DNA of 64,000 nt from Streptomyces lydicus (GTDB taxonomy: Bacteria; Actinomycetota; Actinomycetes; Streptomycetales; Streptomycetaceae): positions 992,001 to 1,056,000 of the forward strand of contig NZ_CP017157.1 in the NCBI RefSeq assembly GCF_001729485.1, read 5' to 3'. Under the pieces are notes generated by a model. It saw only the letters and a program-made list of their open reading frames with translations, searched no databases and was not told where the DNA came from. A program made the position numbers and the translations under genes. Positions 26,420-34,556 of this stretch are shown here, piece by piece; the first letter of the stretch is position 1; each line of letters opens with the position of its first letter.

Positions 26420-29046
26420 GCCCGGGCCTCCTTGCTGGGGCGGAGCCGTGAGCGGCCCCGCAGGCGTCCCCCGAACGCGACCGCGGCGAGGACCAGCCCG
26501 GCCGCACCGCTCACCGCCAGCCCCGGTCGCAGACCCGGCGGGACGTACGCACACGACAACCGCCCGGCGCCCCCGCCGAGCGGGACGGCCAGCAGCCCGC
26601 CGTCCGACTCCGGCGCCCTGGCAGGGCCGCCGTCCACCGCGCAGCTCCACCCGGTCACCGCCGGCACCGCCAGCACCGCGCGGCCGGCGGCGCCCCGGGG
26701 GAGCCGCGCCGTCAGCCGGTGCCCGTCGACGGTCAGCGTGCGCGGCCCGCGCAGGGCACCGACCGCCGCGGCGAGCCGGCGCGGCGACAGACAGCCCACC
26801 GCGTGTTCGGGCACCACCTGCCAGCCCTGCCCGTGCACGCGCACGGTGACCCGGCCGTCGGCCGGCACCCGGCCCAGCTCGCCCGCCGCGCCCGCGGTGA
26901 TGTCGTACTTCCCGGCCCCCTCGACGTGCCCGCCCGGCCCGCCGACCCGCCCGGCGAACCACGGGGCGGACCACACCACGACACCGCCCGGGGCGCACCG
27001 CGCGGTGAAGACGGTCCCCGCGGTGTCCGGGCCCGCCACCTGCCGGCCCGCGGCGGGCAGCGGCGCGGGCGGCAGCAGCCACCCGCCGCGGACCGGCAGC
27101 GGGACCGGGCCCCCGCCGGGCGTCAGGCGCGGCACCTCGTAGACGGCCGCCCCCAGCAGCCGCTCCTGCCGGGCGAATACGGTGGACGGCTCGCCGCCCG
27201 CGGCGGGCGGCGGCCCGTCGCGGACCGTCAGCAGCGGGGCGTGCGGCGCCCGGTAGGCGGTGAGCCGGCCGTGCGCCGCCGACAGGTAGCTGCCCACGCC
27301 CATCACCGCCCGGCCCACCGGGTCCTCGAAGCTGAGCGTGTGACGGCCCCGCATGTACCAGCCCGCGCCCAGCGCCTGCAGGGTGCGGGCGGTGACGGCC
27401 GGTACGTAGCTGCTGTAGTACGAGCCGCCCTCGCCGCCCAGCAGCAGCGGATCGTTGTTGGCGAACTCGTGCGGGCCGGGATCGGTGCGCGAGTGCGGCC
27501 AGTCGGCGCGCCCGGCGAGCCCGGCCCGGACGGCCAGCGACGCCGGGGTCAGCGTGGTCTTGGGCCGGAACCACGCGATCCGGTCGCGCGCCGCGGTCAC
27601 CGAGAACGCCGTGTACGCCGAGCCGAGCAGCACCGTGCCGGTCAGCGCGGCGGTGACCGCGGTCCGGGTGCGGTCGGTGCGCGCACCGGACCGCGCCGTC
27701 AGCGCGGTCAGCGCCGCCAGCGTCGCGGCGCCCCCGCCGGCCACCAGCACCCAGGTCGCCGTCGAGACCGCCCCCTGGTCGCGGCACAGCAGGGCCAGCA
27801 GCGCCACCAGCCCGGCGCCCGCGGCCAGCTCGCGCGGCCGCGGGCGGTGCGCCAGCGCCAGCCAGGAGATCATCACCAGGATCCCGCTGAGCACGAAGGC
27901 GGCGCGGTACGGGCTGCCGTTGGGCAGCGCGAGGCCGTGCCACAGCAGGACCGTCGGCTGCCACACGAACGACACGGCGACCCCCGCGGCCAGCGCGTAC
28001 CAGCCGACGCGTACCCGCGGCGGCACCGCGCGCACGAACGGGAAGGCGGCGACCAGCAGCAGGCCGGGGACGCCGATGAAGATGTTGGGGGCGGGCGACA
28101 GGCCGTGCCCGCCGGGCAGCAGCTGCGCCAACTGGTAGAGCGGTGGCGGCCGGTGGCGGTAGAGGGCCTCGGGCGCCGGCTGCGCCGCCCGGCTGGCCAG
28201 CAGGCTGACGGTCAGCACCGGTGCGGTCAGCGCGATGCCGACGGCCGCCATGGCCGCGGCCCGGCCCGCCGCCCGCAGCCGGTCGCCCCGGGCGCCCGGC
28301 GGGGCGGTCAGCAGCCGCACGCCGAGCACCAGCGCCGTCGCCAGCGTCGCCATCGCCGCCGTGTAGAAGTTGCCCGCCCAGGCGAGGGCGACCAGGAGGG
28401 TGCCGGCCACCCAGCGGGTGCGGCGCACGCACCAGTCCGCCGCGATCCCGACCAGCGGCAGCGCGACCAGCCCCCACATCCACATCGGGTCGGCGAAACC
28501 GTCGTTCAGCACCCAGCCGCACAGCCCGTACCCCACCGCCAGCAGCGCCCGCAGCCACCCGGAGCCGGGGTGCAGCAGCCCCAGGAGCACGGTCATCAGG
28601 GCGGCGCCCAGCCCGATGCTCAGCAGCGTGACCAGGAACACCGGGAAGTCGGCCAGCGCGCGCGGGAAGAGCCCGACCAGCCAGGAGAACGGGTTCATCA
28701 GATACGTGAAGAAGTCCGCGAGGAAGGGAACTCCGTACCCGCTGCTCCAGTTGAAGTACAGGTCGCCGTTCGCGGTGCCGTGCAGCAGGTCCCACAGCCG
28801 GGCGTGGAACGGCACGAACTGGTTGCCGAGGTCGTTGACGGCGCGTGACCGCGGCCCCAGCGGGTAGCTGCCGTGCAGGGCCAGCGCCAGGCAGTACGCC
28901 CCCATCGACAGCACCGCGGCCAGCCAGGGGGCGCCGAGCCGTCGCAGGGCCCCGCGCAGCGCCGCCGGGAGTGGCCTGCCGGGGCGCGCCGGGGCAACCT
29001 CCTGGGGCCGGGCCGCCTCTTGTGGGGTGGCGGGCGTCGGAGCCAC
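26416..29046 (-). CDS. YfhO family polytopic membrane protein (probable GT-C-type glycosyltransferase)
   Basis: A protein of about 876 residues with roughly a dozen membrane helices in the first 480 residues and a large exported C-terminal region. The early loop NDLGNQFVPFHARLWDLLHG and the segment YFNWSSGYGVPFLADFFTYL are hallmarks of YfhO. YfhO relatives in Firmicutes transfer sugars to teichoic acids from polyprenyl-phosphate donors, which fits the GtrA and GT2 genes directly downstream. I chose the GTG at 29046 because GGAGGA lies about six bases upstream; the GTG at 29052 is too close to that site. The acceptor polymer is not known. Confidence 0.83.
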   Translation of the reverse strand: MAPTPATPQEAARPQEVAPARPGRPLPAALRGALRRLGAPWLAAVLSMGAYCLALALHGSYPLGPRSRAVNDLGNQFVPFHARLWDLLHGTANGDLYFNWSSGYGVPFLADFFTYLMNPFSWLVGLFPRALADFPVFLVTLLSIGLGAALMTVLLGLLHPGSGWLRALLAVGYGLCGWVLNDGFADPMWMWGLVALPLVGIAADWCVRRTRWVAGTLLVALAWAGNFYTAAMATLATALVLGVRLLTAPPGARGDRLRAAGRAAAMAAVGIALTAPVLTVSLLASRAAQPAPEALYRHRPPPLYQLAQLLPGGHGLSPAPNIFIGVPGLLLVAAFPFVRAVPPRVRVGWYALAAGVAVSFVWQPTVLLWHGLALPNGSPYRAAFVLSGILVMISWLALAHRPRPRELAAGAGLVALLALLCRDQGAVSTATWVLVAGGGAATLAALTALTARSGARTDRTRTAVTAALTGTVLLGSAYTAFSVTAARDRIAWFRPKTTLTPASLAVRAGLAGRADWPHSRTDPGPHEFANNDPLLLGGEGGSYYSSYVPAVTARTLQALGAGWYMRGRHTLSFEDPVGRAVMGVGSYLSAAHGRLTAYRAPHAPLLTVRDGPPPAAGGEPSTVFARQERLLGAAVYEVPRLTPGGGPVPLPVRGGWLLPPAPLPAAGRQVAGPDTAGTVFTARCAPGGVVVWSAPWFAGRVGGPGGHVEGAGKYDITAGAAGELGRVPADGRVTVRVHGQGWQVVPEHAVGCLSPRRLAAAVGALRGPRTLTVDGHRLTARLPRGAAGRAVLAVPAVTGWSCAVDGGPARAPESDGGLLAVPLGGGAGRLSCAYVPPGLRPGLAVSGAAGLVLAAVAFGGRLRGRSRLRPSKEARA

Positions 29047-29164
29047 CGGCACTCCTCCACACTCGGCGAACGTTCACCCAACGTTATATGTCTTAATAGT
29101 CCCTTTCGCTCTGCGGGGACGCGGGGCTTTCGAGGGATTGCCGCGACGACCGACCGGAGGCGGA

Positions 29165-31120
29165 GTGCCGATATCCCCCCAACCCGCGAACCCGGCTCAC
29201 GGCGGGCCGGCCGGCCCCGCCCCGGCCGTCTCCGTGATCATCCCCGTCCACAACACCCGCCCCTACCTCCCCCGCAGCCTCGGCTCGGTGTTCGCGCAGA
29301 CCCTCGACCAGCGCCGCATCGAAGTGATCGCCGTCGACGACGGCTCCACCGACGGCAGCGCCGCCTGGCTCACCGCACAGGCCCTCCACCACCCCAACCT
29401 CACGGTCATCACCCAGCCCGCCTCGGGCGGCGCCGGCCGCCCCCGCAACGTCGGCCTGAGCCTGGCCACCGGCGACTACGTCTTCTTCCTCGACTCCGAC
29501 GACCACCTCGGCCCCGAGGCCCTGGACCGGCTCACCCGCATGGCCCAGACCCACCACTCCGACGTCGTCCACGGCCGGATCGTCGGCGTCGACGGCCGCG
29601 CCGCCCCCGTCGACCTGCGCACCACCCGCGCCCGCGTCACCCCCTTCGACTCACCCGTCTACTGGACGCTGGCCGCCTACAAACTCTTCCGCCGCGCCTT
29701 CCTCGAACAGCACCGCCTGCGCTTCGTCGAGGGCCGCCTGCTGGCCGAGGACCTCCCCTTCGGCATCGCCGCGCTGCTCCGCGCCGACACCGTCTCCGTC
29801 CTCGCCGACTACGACTGCTACTACCTGCACGGCCGCCCCGACGACAGCAACGCCAGCCGCCAGGAACTCGACTGGTGCGAGTACCTCCACTACATCGGCA
29901 CCGTCCTCGCCACCGTCGAGGCCGAGGTCCCGCCGGGCCCCGACCGCGACGCCCTGATGGTCCGCCACTTCCACGGCGAGATCCTCATGCCGTTCGCCGC
30001 CCCCTACCTCAGCCGCCCCCCGGACGGCCGCCGCGCCATGGCCGCCGCCGCCCGCCCCCTCGTCGAGCGCTACCTCACCGACCGGGTCCAGGCCGCCCTG
30101 CCACCCCGGCTGCGGCTGCGCGCCCACTGCCTGCGCGCCGCCCTCGACGACGCACTCACCGCCGTCGTCCGCGCCGACACCGAGGCCACCCCGCCCGAAC
30201 CGCCGTACGCCGCCGACGGCCGCCTCTACGCCCGCTACCCCGGCTTCCGCGACCCCCACCACGCCCTGCCCGACGCCTGCTACGACCTCACCGACCGCGT
30301 CGCGCCGCGCCAGCGGCTGACCGGCCGGCAGTGGGCGGGCGGCGTCCTGCACCTGCGGGGCACCGCCACCCTCCCCGGACTCCACGGCACCACCGCCGAG
30401 GTACTGCTGCACGGCCCCGCCGGCCGCTACCGGATACCGGCGCGCCACGACGGCGAGCGGTGGCGGGCCGCCGTCGACCCGGCGACCGCCGCCGACGGGG
30501 CGCCGCTGCCCGCCGGCCTGTGGGGCCTGAAGATCGCGCTCACCGCCCACGGGGCACCGGCCCCGGACGCCGACCCCGCGGACACCGCCGTCCACCGCGA
30601 GGCATGGCTGGTACCGGAACCCGACGGGCCCGGGGAGCCGGCCGCCGTACCCGCCGGGCCGCGCCCCCGCCTCGTCGGCCGCGGCCCCGACGGCCCCGCC
30701 GTCGCCGCCCTCCTGCCCGCGGGGCCGCACCACCACCTCCACCTCGACCTGGACCCCGACGGCCGCCGCCACCCCCTCGGCACCGACCTCCGCGGCACCG
30801 TCACCACCACCCGCACCGGTCGCGCGACCCTCACCGCCCACCTCACCCTGCCCGGCTGCCCCACCGATGCCGGTCTGCGGCTGACCCTCCGCGCCGGCGA
30901 CCGCACGCTCGTCGCCCGCCGCACCACCGTCGAACCGGCCGCCGCCGACCGCTACACCCTCCGCTGCTCCCTGCACGGCGTCCCGCCCGGCACCTGGCAG
31001 GTCGCCCTCCGCCTGACCGCCGGGCCGCTCCGCCACGACCTCCCCGTCCGCACCGCCGACGACCGGACCCCCCTGACCGTCACCGTCCCCCGGCCGTCCC
31101 GCCGGCTCCGCCTCCGCTGA
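29165..31120 (+). CDS. GT2 family glycosyltransferase with C-terminal beta domain
   Basis: A protein of 651 residues. The GT2 domain (about 20-250) begins VSVIIPVHNTRPYLPRSLGS, with IEVIAVDDGSTDGSAAW and the metal motif YVFFLDSDDHLGPEAL. Residues ~350-650 are Pro/Arg-rich beta-type sequence, similar in style to the envelope glycosyltransferase at 32588-34273. It is likely a cytoplasmic enzyme adding sugars to the glycopolymer; donor and acceptor are unknown. I chose the GTG at 29165, which has GGAGG at 29156-29160 just upstream; the frame is open further left but the sequence there is nonconserved. It diverges from the YfhO-like gene. Confidence 0.82.
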   Translation: MPISPQPANPAHGGPAGPAPAVSVIIPVHNTRPYLPRSLGSVFAQTLDQRRIEVIAVDDGSTDGSAAWLTAQALHHPNLTVITQPASGGAGRPRNVGLSLATGDYVFFLDSDDHLGPEALDRLTRMAQTHHSDVVHGRIVGVDGRAAPVDLRTTRARVTPFDSPVYWTLAAYKLFRRAFLEQHRLRFVEGRLLAEDLPFGIAALLRADTVSVLADYDCYYLHGRPDDSNASRQELDWCEYLHYIGTVLATVEAEVPPGPDRDALMVRHFHGEILMPFAAPYLSRPPDGRRAMAAAARPLVERYLTDRVQAALPPRLRLRAHCLRAALDDALTAVVRADTEATPPEPPYAADGRLYARYPGFRDPHHALPDACYDLTDRVAPRQRLTGRQWAGGVLHLRGTATLPGLHGTTAEVLLHGPAGRYRIPARHDGERWRAAVDPATAADGAPLPAGLWGLKIALTAHGAPAPDADPADTAVHREAWLVPEPDGPGEPAAVPAGPRPRLVGRGPDGPAVAALLPAGPHHHLHLDLDPDGRRHPLGTDLRGTVTTTRTGRATLTAHLTLPGCPTDAGLRLTLRAGDRTLVARRTTVEPAAADRYTLRCSLHGVPPGTWQVALRLTAGPLRHDLPVRTADDRTPLTVTVPRPSRRLRLR

Positions 31121-31203
31121 CCGGCGTGGCGGACCACCGCGCACACCGTGCGCCGCGCCGCGTCCGGGAGCACCCTGGTATCAGCGGTTGGGAGGTGATC
31201 GGG

Positions 31204-31476
31204 ATGTTGCAGACCGCTGTCGGATGGCATGTGGAGCTGGAATTCGAGGAGGACACGCACCGCACGCGTGCCGCCGCCCTGGTGAGGCTCGCCGACGGGA
31301 GTGAGGTCCGGGCCCACGGCTACGCCAGCCGCCACCCCGCCGACTCCAACCAGGCGCGGGTCGGCGAGGAGATCGCGGGAGCCAGGGCGCTCAACGAACT
31401 GGCGATGAAGCTGCTGACCAAGGCCCACGACGAGATCGACGAGGCGTCCGGCCGGACGTCGCACCCACTGACCTGA
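31204..31476 (+). CDS. DUF1876 domain protein
   Basis: A small protein of 90 residues of the DUF1876 family: TAVGWHVELEFEEDTHRTRA, then LADGSEVRAHGYASRHPADS and a C-terminal helix with ELAMKLLTKAHDEIDE. The function is unknown; members are short, acidic and cytoplasmic, and common in actinobacteria. GGAGGTGATC at 31191-31200 is a nearly full complement to the 16S anti-Shine-Dalgarno end, so translation should be strong. It lies 83 bases after the GT2 gene and could be cotranscribed with it. Confidence 0.85.
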   Translation: MLQTAVGWHVELEFEEDTHRTRAAALVRLADGSEVRAHGYASRHPADSNQARVGEEIAGARALNELAMKLLTKAHDEIDEASGRTSHPLT

Positions 31477-31564
31477 GCGGCACACCCGGGCACCCTGCTC
31501 CGCGGGCCGCATCCCGCGGAGCAGGGTGCCCGGCCGTGACCGACCGGCGTCCGTGCCGGCAGCG

Positions 31565-32542
31565 TCAGCCCTGCGGGTGGTGGTGGCGCCAGCCCGCCCA
31601 CGCCGAGGTGATCATGTCGCGCACGTCGTGGCGGGCCTTCCAGCCCAGCTCGGACCCGATCCGGTCGGCGGCCGCGACCACCCGGGCCGGATCGCCGGCG
31701 CGCCGCGGGGTGACCTCCGCGGTGACCCCCTCATGGCCCGTGAGTTCGGTGATCAGGTCGATCATCTCCCGTACGGAGACGCCCTCCCCGCGCCCGATGT
31801 TGAGCGTCAGATCCCGCACCGGGCCCGGCTCGGCGAGCTTGCGGGCCGCCGCCACATGCGCCTCGGCGAGGTCCGCGACGTGGATGTAGTCGCGGATGCA
31901 GGTGCCGTCCGGGGTGGCGTAGTCATCGCCGAAGATGCGCGGCGCGGCGCCCTCGGTCAGCTTCTCGAAGACCATCGGAACGATGTTGTAGACGCCGGTG
32001 TCGGCGAGTTCCGGGGTGGCCGCGCCCGCCACGTTGAAGTACCGCAGGCACGCCGTGGAGATCCCGTGCGCCCGGCCCGCCGCCCGGGCCATCCACTCCC
32101 CGACCAGCTTCGTCTCGCCGTACGGATTGATCGGCGCGCAGGGGGTGTCCTCGGTGACCAGGTCGACGTCCGGCATGCCGTAGACCGCCGCGGAGGACGA
32201 GAACACCAGCCGTCCCACCCCGCCCGCGGCCATCGCCTCCAGCAGGATCTGCAGGCCGTGGACGTTCTCCCGGTAGTACAGCAGCGGCATGTCCACCGAC
32301 TCGCCGACCTGCTTCTTCGCCGCCAGGTGCACCACGTCGGTGACGCCGTGCGCGGCGATCGTCTCGTCGAGCAGCGCACGGTTCAGCGTCGAGCCGACGA
32401 CCAGCGGGACGCCCTCGGGGACGCGCGCGGCGACGCCCGTCGTCAGGTCGTCCAGCACCACGACCTGCTCGCCGGCCTGCCGCAGGGCCCGTACGACATG
32501 GGAGCCGATGTAGCCGGCACCACCCGTGATCAAGTAAGACAT
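31565..32542 (-). CDS. galE: UDP-glucose 4-epimerase
   Basis: A protein of 325 residues of the extended SDR family. The NAD-binding motif is MSYLITGGAGYIGSHVVRAL at the N-terminus, the segment VFSSSAAVYGMPD holds the catalytic Ser/Thr, and the YxxxK motif is PINPYGETKLVGEW. It interconverts UDP-glucose and UDP-galactose and so can supply galactose for the surrounding glycosyltransferases. I chose the ATG at 32542: TAGGAT ends seven bases upstream on the minus strand, pointing to a leaderless transcript, and this -10 overlaps the alternative ATG at 32551. It is convergent with the DUF1876 gene. Confidence 0.93.
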   Translation of the reverse strand: MSYLITGGAGYIGSHVVRALRQAGEQVVVLDDLTTGVAARVPEGVPLVVGSTLNRALLDETIAAHGVTDVVHLAAKKQVGESVDMPLLYYRENVHGLQILLEAMAAGGVGRLVFSSSAAVYGMPDVDLVTEDTPCAPINPYGETKLVGEWMARAAGRAHGISTACLRYFNVAGAATPELADTGVYNIVPMVFEKLTEGAAPRIFGDDYATPDGTCIRDYIHVADLAEAHVAAARKLAEPGPVRDLTLNIGRGEGVSVREMIDLITELTGHEGVTAEVTPRRAGDPARVVAAADRIGSELGWKARHDVRDMITSAWAGWRHHHPQG

Positions 32543-32555
32543 AGCGCCCATCCTA
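32543..32555 (-). promoter_or_regulatory. -10 element for leaderless galE
   Basis: On the minus strand TAGGAT is followed by seven bases and then the ATG at 32542. TAGGAT fits the Streptomyces housekeeping -10 consensus. Confidence 0.5.
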
Positions 32556-32587
32556 GGGTCGGGGTCGGACAGTCGGGGGACACCGGG

Positions 32588-34273
32588 TCAGCGGCCCAGC
32601 CGGCGGGCCGCTATCCGCCAGACGCTGCGCAGACCCGACGCCACCCGCAGCGACAGCGCCCCGCCGGTCGTCGCGTACGGCTGGACCAGCAGCACCGCGT
32701 GGCGCCGGCTGGGCAGCACCCGCCGCCGCAGCCCCGGCCCGGTGGCGCGCAGCGCCGCCCGGAACCCGTCGCCGTCGGCGCAGCTGACCCGGGCCGTCAG
32801 ATCCCACGGCTCGGGTTCGGCGGAAGCGCCGCCGCCGTCGGCCAGCGCCGCTATGTCCAGCACCACCTCCGCGGTCCAGCCGGCCCCCTGCCCGCTGCCC
32901 ACCGGGGTGAGCGCCGCGGTGTGCACCGGGCCGCGGCGGTCGTCGCGGCGGCGCCGCAGCTCGACGTCGATGCTCTCCGGCACCGCCTCGGCCAGCCGCC
33001 CGTACAGATCGTGCACCCGCAGCCGCAGTATCCCCGGGCCGGACGCCGCCGGCTCCGCGTCGATCGTCACCGGCAGCCGGTGCAGCGGCTTGCTGCCCAG
33101 GTCCTCCAGCTCGACCCCGGGCAGGTCCGCCGACCACACCGCCTGCCCGCCGGCCTCCGCGTACGGCGGCAGCAGCCGGCCGGGACGCGCCGCCAGCTGC
33201 GTGAGCCGGTCCAGGTCCCGGGGCGCCGGCGACGCCAGGACGACCCGGGCCAGCCAGCGGGCCGGCGCGCGGGCCGCCCGCAGCGCGGCCTCGTCGAAAC
33301 CCGACAGGTACTCCCGGGTCAGCCGCCACCACTCGGCGCGGTAGTCGCCGCCGCGGGTGTGCAGCTCCCGGACGTACATCCGCAGGTCGTGGTCGAGGAA
33401 CTTGGTGGCCGCCGCCTCCGCCAGCGCCTTCTGCCCGGCGTCCCGGAAGATCTGCACGCTGGTGCGGTGCGCCTCGATCCGCGCCCGCCAGTTCGCGACG
33501 TCCTTGCGGTCCAGCGAGATCGACTGCTTGGCGGCCGAACGGCGCACGTGCCAGATGTAGACGCTGTCGGGAATCGTCGCGATGCGCGGCGCGGCCGCCA
33601 GCACCCGCGCGGTGAACACGAAGTCCTCGTACGTGAAACGGCCCTCGGGGAAGGTGATGCCGTGCCCGGTCAGGAACGCCCGCTCGTACAGCTTGTTGAC
33701 GCACAGGGTGTCCCGCACCAGCTGGGCACCGGACCCGGCCGTCTCGTGCACCGCCGCCTCCCGGTACAGCGCCGGCTGCCAGGGCACGTCCCGCCGCGCC
33801 GGCAGCTCCCGCCGCACACAGGCACCCGCCGCGACCGGCACGTCGTGCTCCAGCGCCGCCGCCAGCAGCGCCCGGACCGCGCCCGCCGGCAGCACGTCGT
33901 CGCTGTCCAGGAACATCACGAAACGCCCGGTGGCGGCCCGCAGACCGTCGTTGCGCGGGGTGCCGCAGCCGCCGCTGTTCTCGTCGCGGTGCAGGACCCG
34001 CAGCCGCGGCTCGGTGCGGGCCAGCTCGTCCAGCGCGGCACCGGTACCGTCGGTGGACGCGTCGTTCACCGCGATCACCTCGACACCGGAGCCCCCGGGC
34101 CCGTCCGGCCCCCCGGCTCCTCCCGGCTGCTCCGGCAGCTCCTGCGCGAGCGCCGAGCGCACCGCATCGCAGACGTGGCCGGCATCGTTGAACGCGATGA
34201 CGACGATGCTGACCTGCGCTGACGGCGTGATGGTGGGCCCTGGCAGCGGCTCTAGGGCTTCTTTCACAGTCAC
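32588..34273 (-). CDS. GT2 family glycosyltransferase with C-terminal beta domain
   Basis: A protein of 561 residues. The GT2 domain (about 20-260) shows VSIVVIAFNDAGHVCDAVRS, VEVIAVNDASTDGTGAAL and FVMFLDSDDVLPAGAV. A helical segment follows (VANWRARIEAHRTSVQIFRD), then a beta-rich region (about 390-540) like that of the GT2 at 29165. Its likely job is sugar addition to the envelope polymer; specificity is unknown. The start is GTG at 34273, or GTG at 34267 two codons later. TAGATT lies eight bases before the second, so a leaderless start at 34267 is possible. galE follows 45 bases downstream on the same strand. Confidence 0.82.
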   Translation of the reverse strand: MTVKEALEPLPGPTITPSAQVSIVVIAFNDAGHVCDAVRSALAQELPEQPGGAGGPDGPGGSGVEVIAVNDASTDGTGAALDELARTEPRLRVLHRDENSGGCGTPRNDGLRAATGRFVMFLDSDDVLPAGAVRALLAAALEHDVPVAAGACVRRELPARRDVPWQPALYREAAVHETAGSGAQLVRDTLCVNKLYERAFLTGHGITFPEGRFTYEDFVFTARVLAAAPRIATIPDSVYIWHVRRSAAKQSISLDRKDVANWRARIEAHRTSVQIFRDAGQKALAEAAATKFLDHDLRMYVRELHTRGGDYRAEWWRLTREYLSGFDEAALRAARAPARWLARVVLASPAPRDLDRLTQLAARPGRLLPPYAEAGGQAVWSADLPGVELEDLGSKPLHRLPVTIDAEPAASGPGILRLRVHDLYGRLAEAVPESIDVELRRRRDDRRGPVHTAALTPVGSGQGAGWTAEVVLDIAALADGGGASAEPEPWDLTARVSCADGDGFRAALRATGPGLRRRVLPSRRHAVLLVQPYATTGGALSLRVASGLRSVWRIAARRLGR

Positions 34274-34556
34274 TCAATCTACATTTCGTGTCGACAGCAT
34301 CTCTTGGCGCGAGCGGGTACGGACCTGACCCCATACCGATGGATCAGAGGGCGAAACCCGCCGCACGGTTGCACCCGCCCGCCCGCTTTTCCCGCGTCTT
34401 GCCGTCTTCTTACCTCGCGGGACCCGGGGCGCTCCGGGTGTGCGAAGGCCCCGCAGGACGCCCGCACATGCTGTAACGACGCGAGTGGCGTGCGATGCCG
34501 ATCCGCGCGCCATCACCTTGCCGCGGACCGGCCGCCCGGTCACCGCCCCATCCGCA

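Noticed and set aside
28873..29164. Upstream extensions of the GT2 frame at 29165 and of the DUF1876 frame
   Set aside because: Both frames stay open leftward but overlap the YfhO-like gene on the other strand and lack conserved residues; ribosome sites support the shorter starts.
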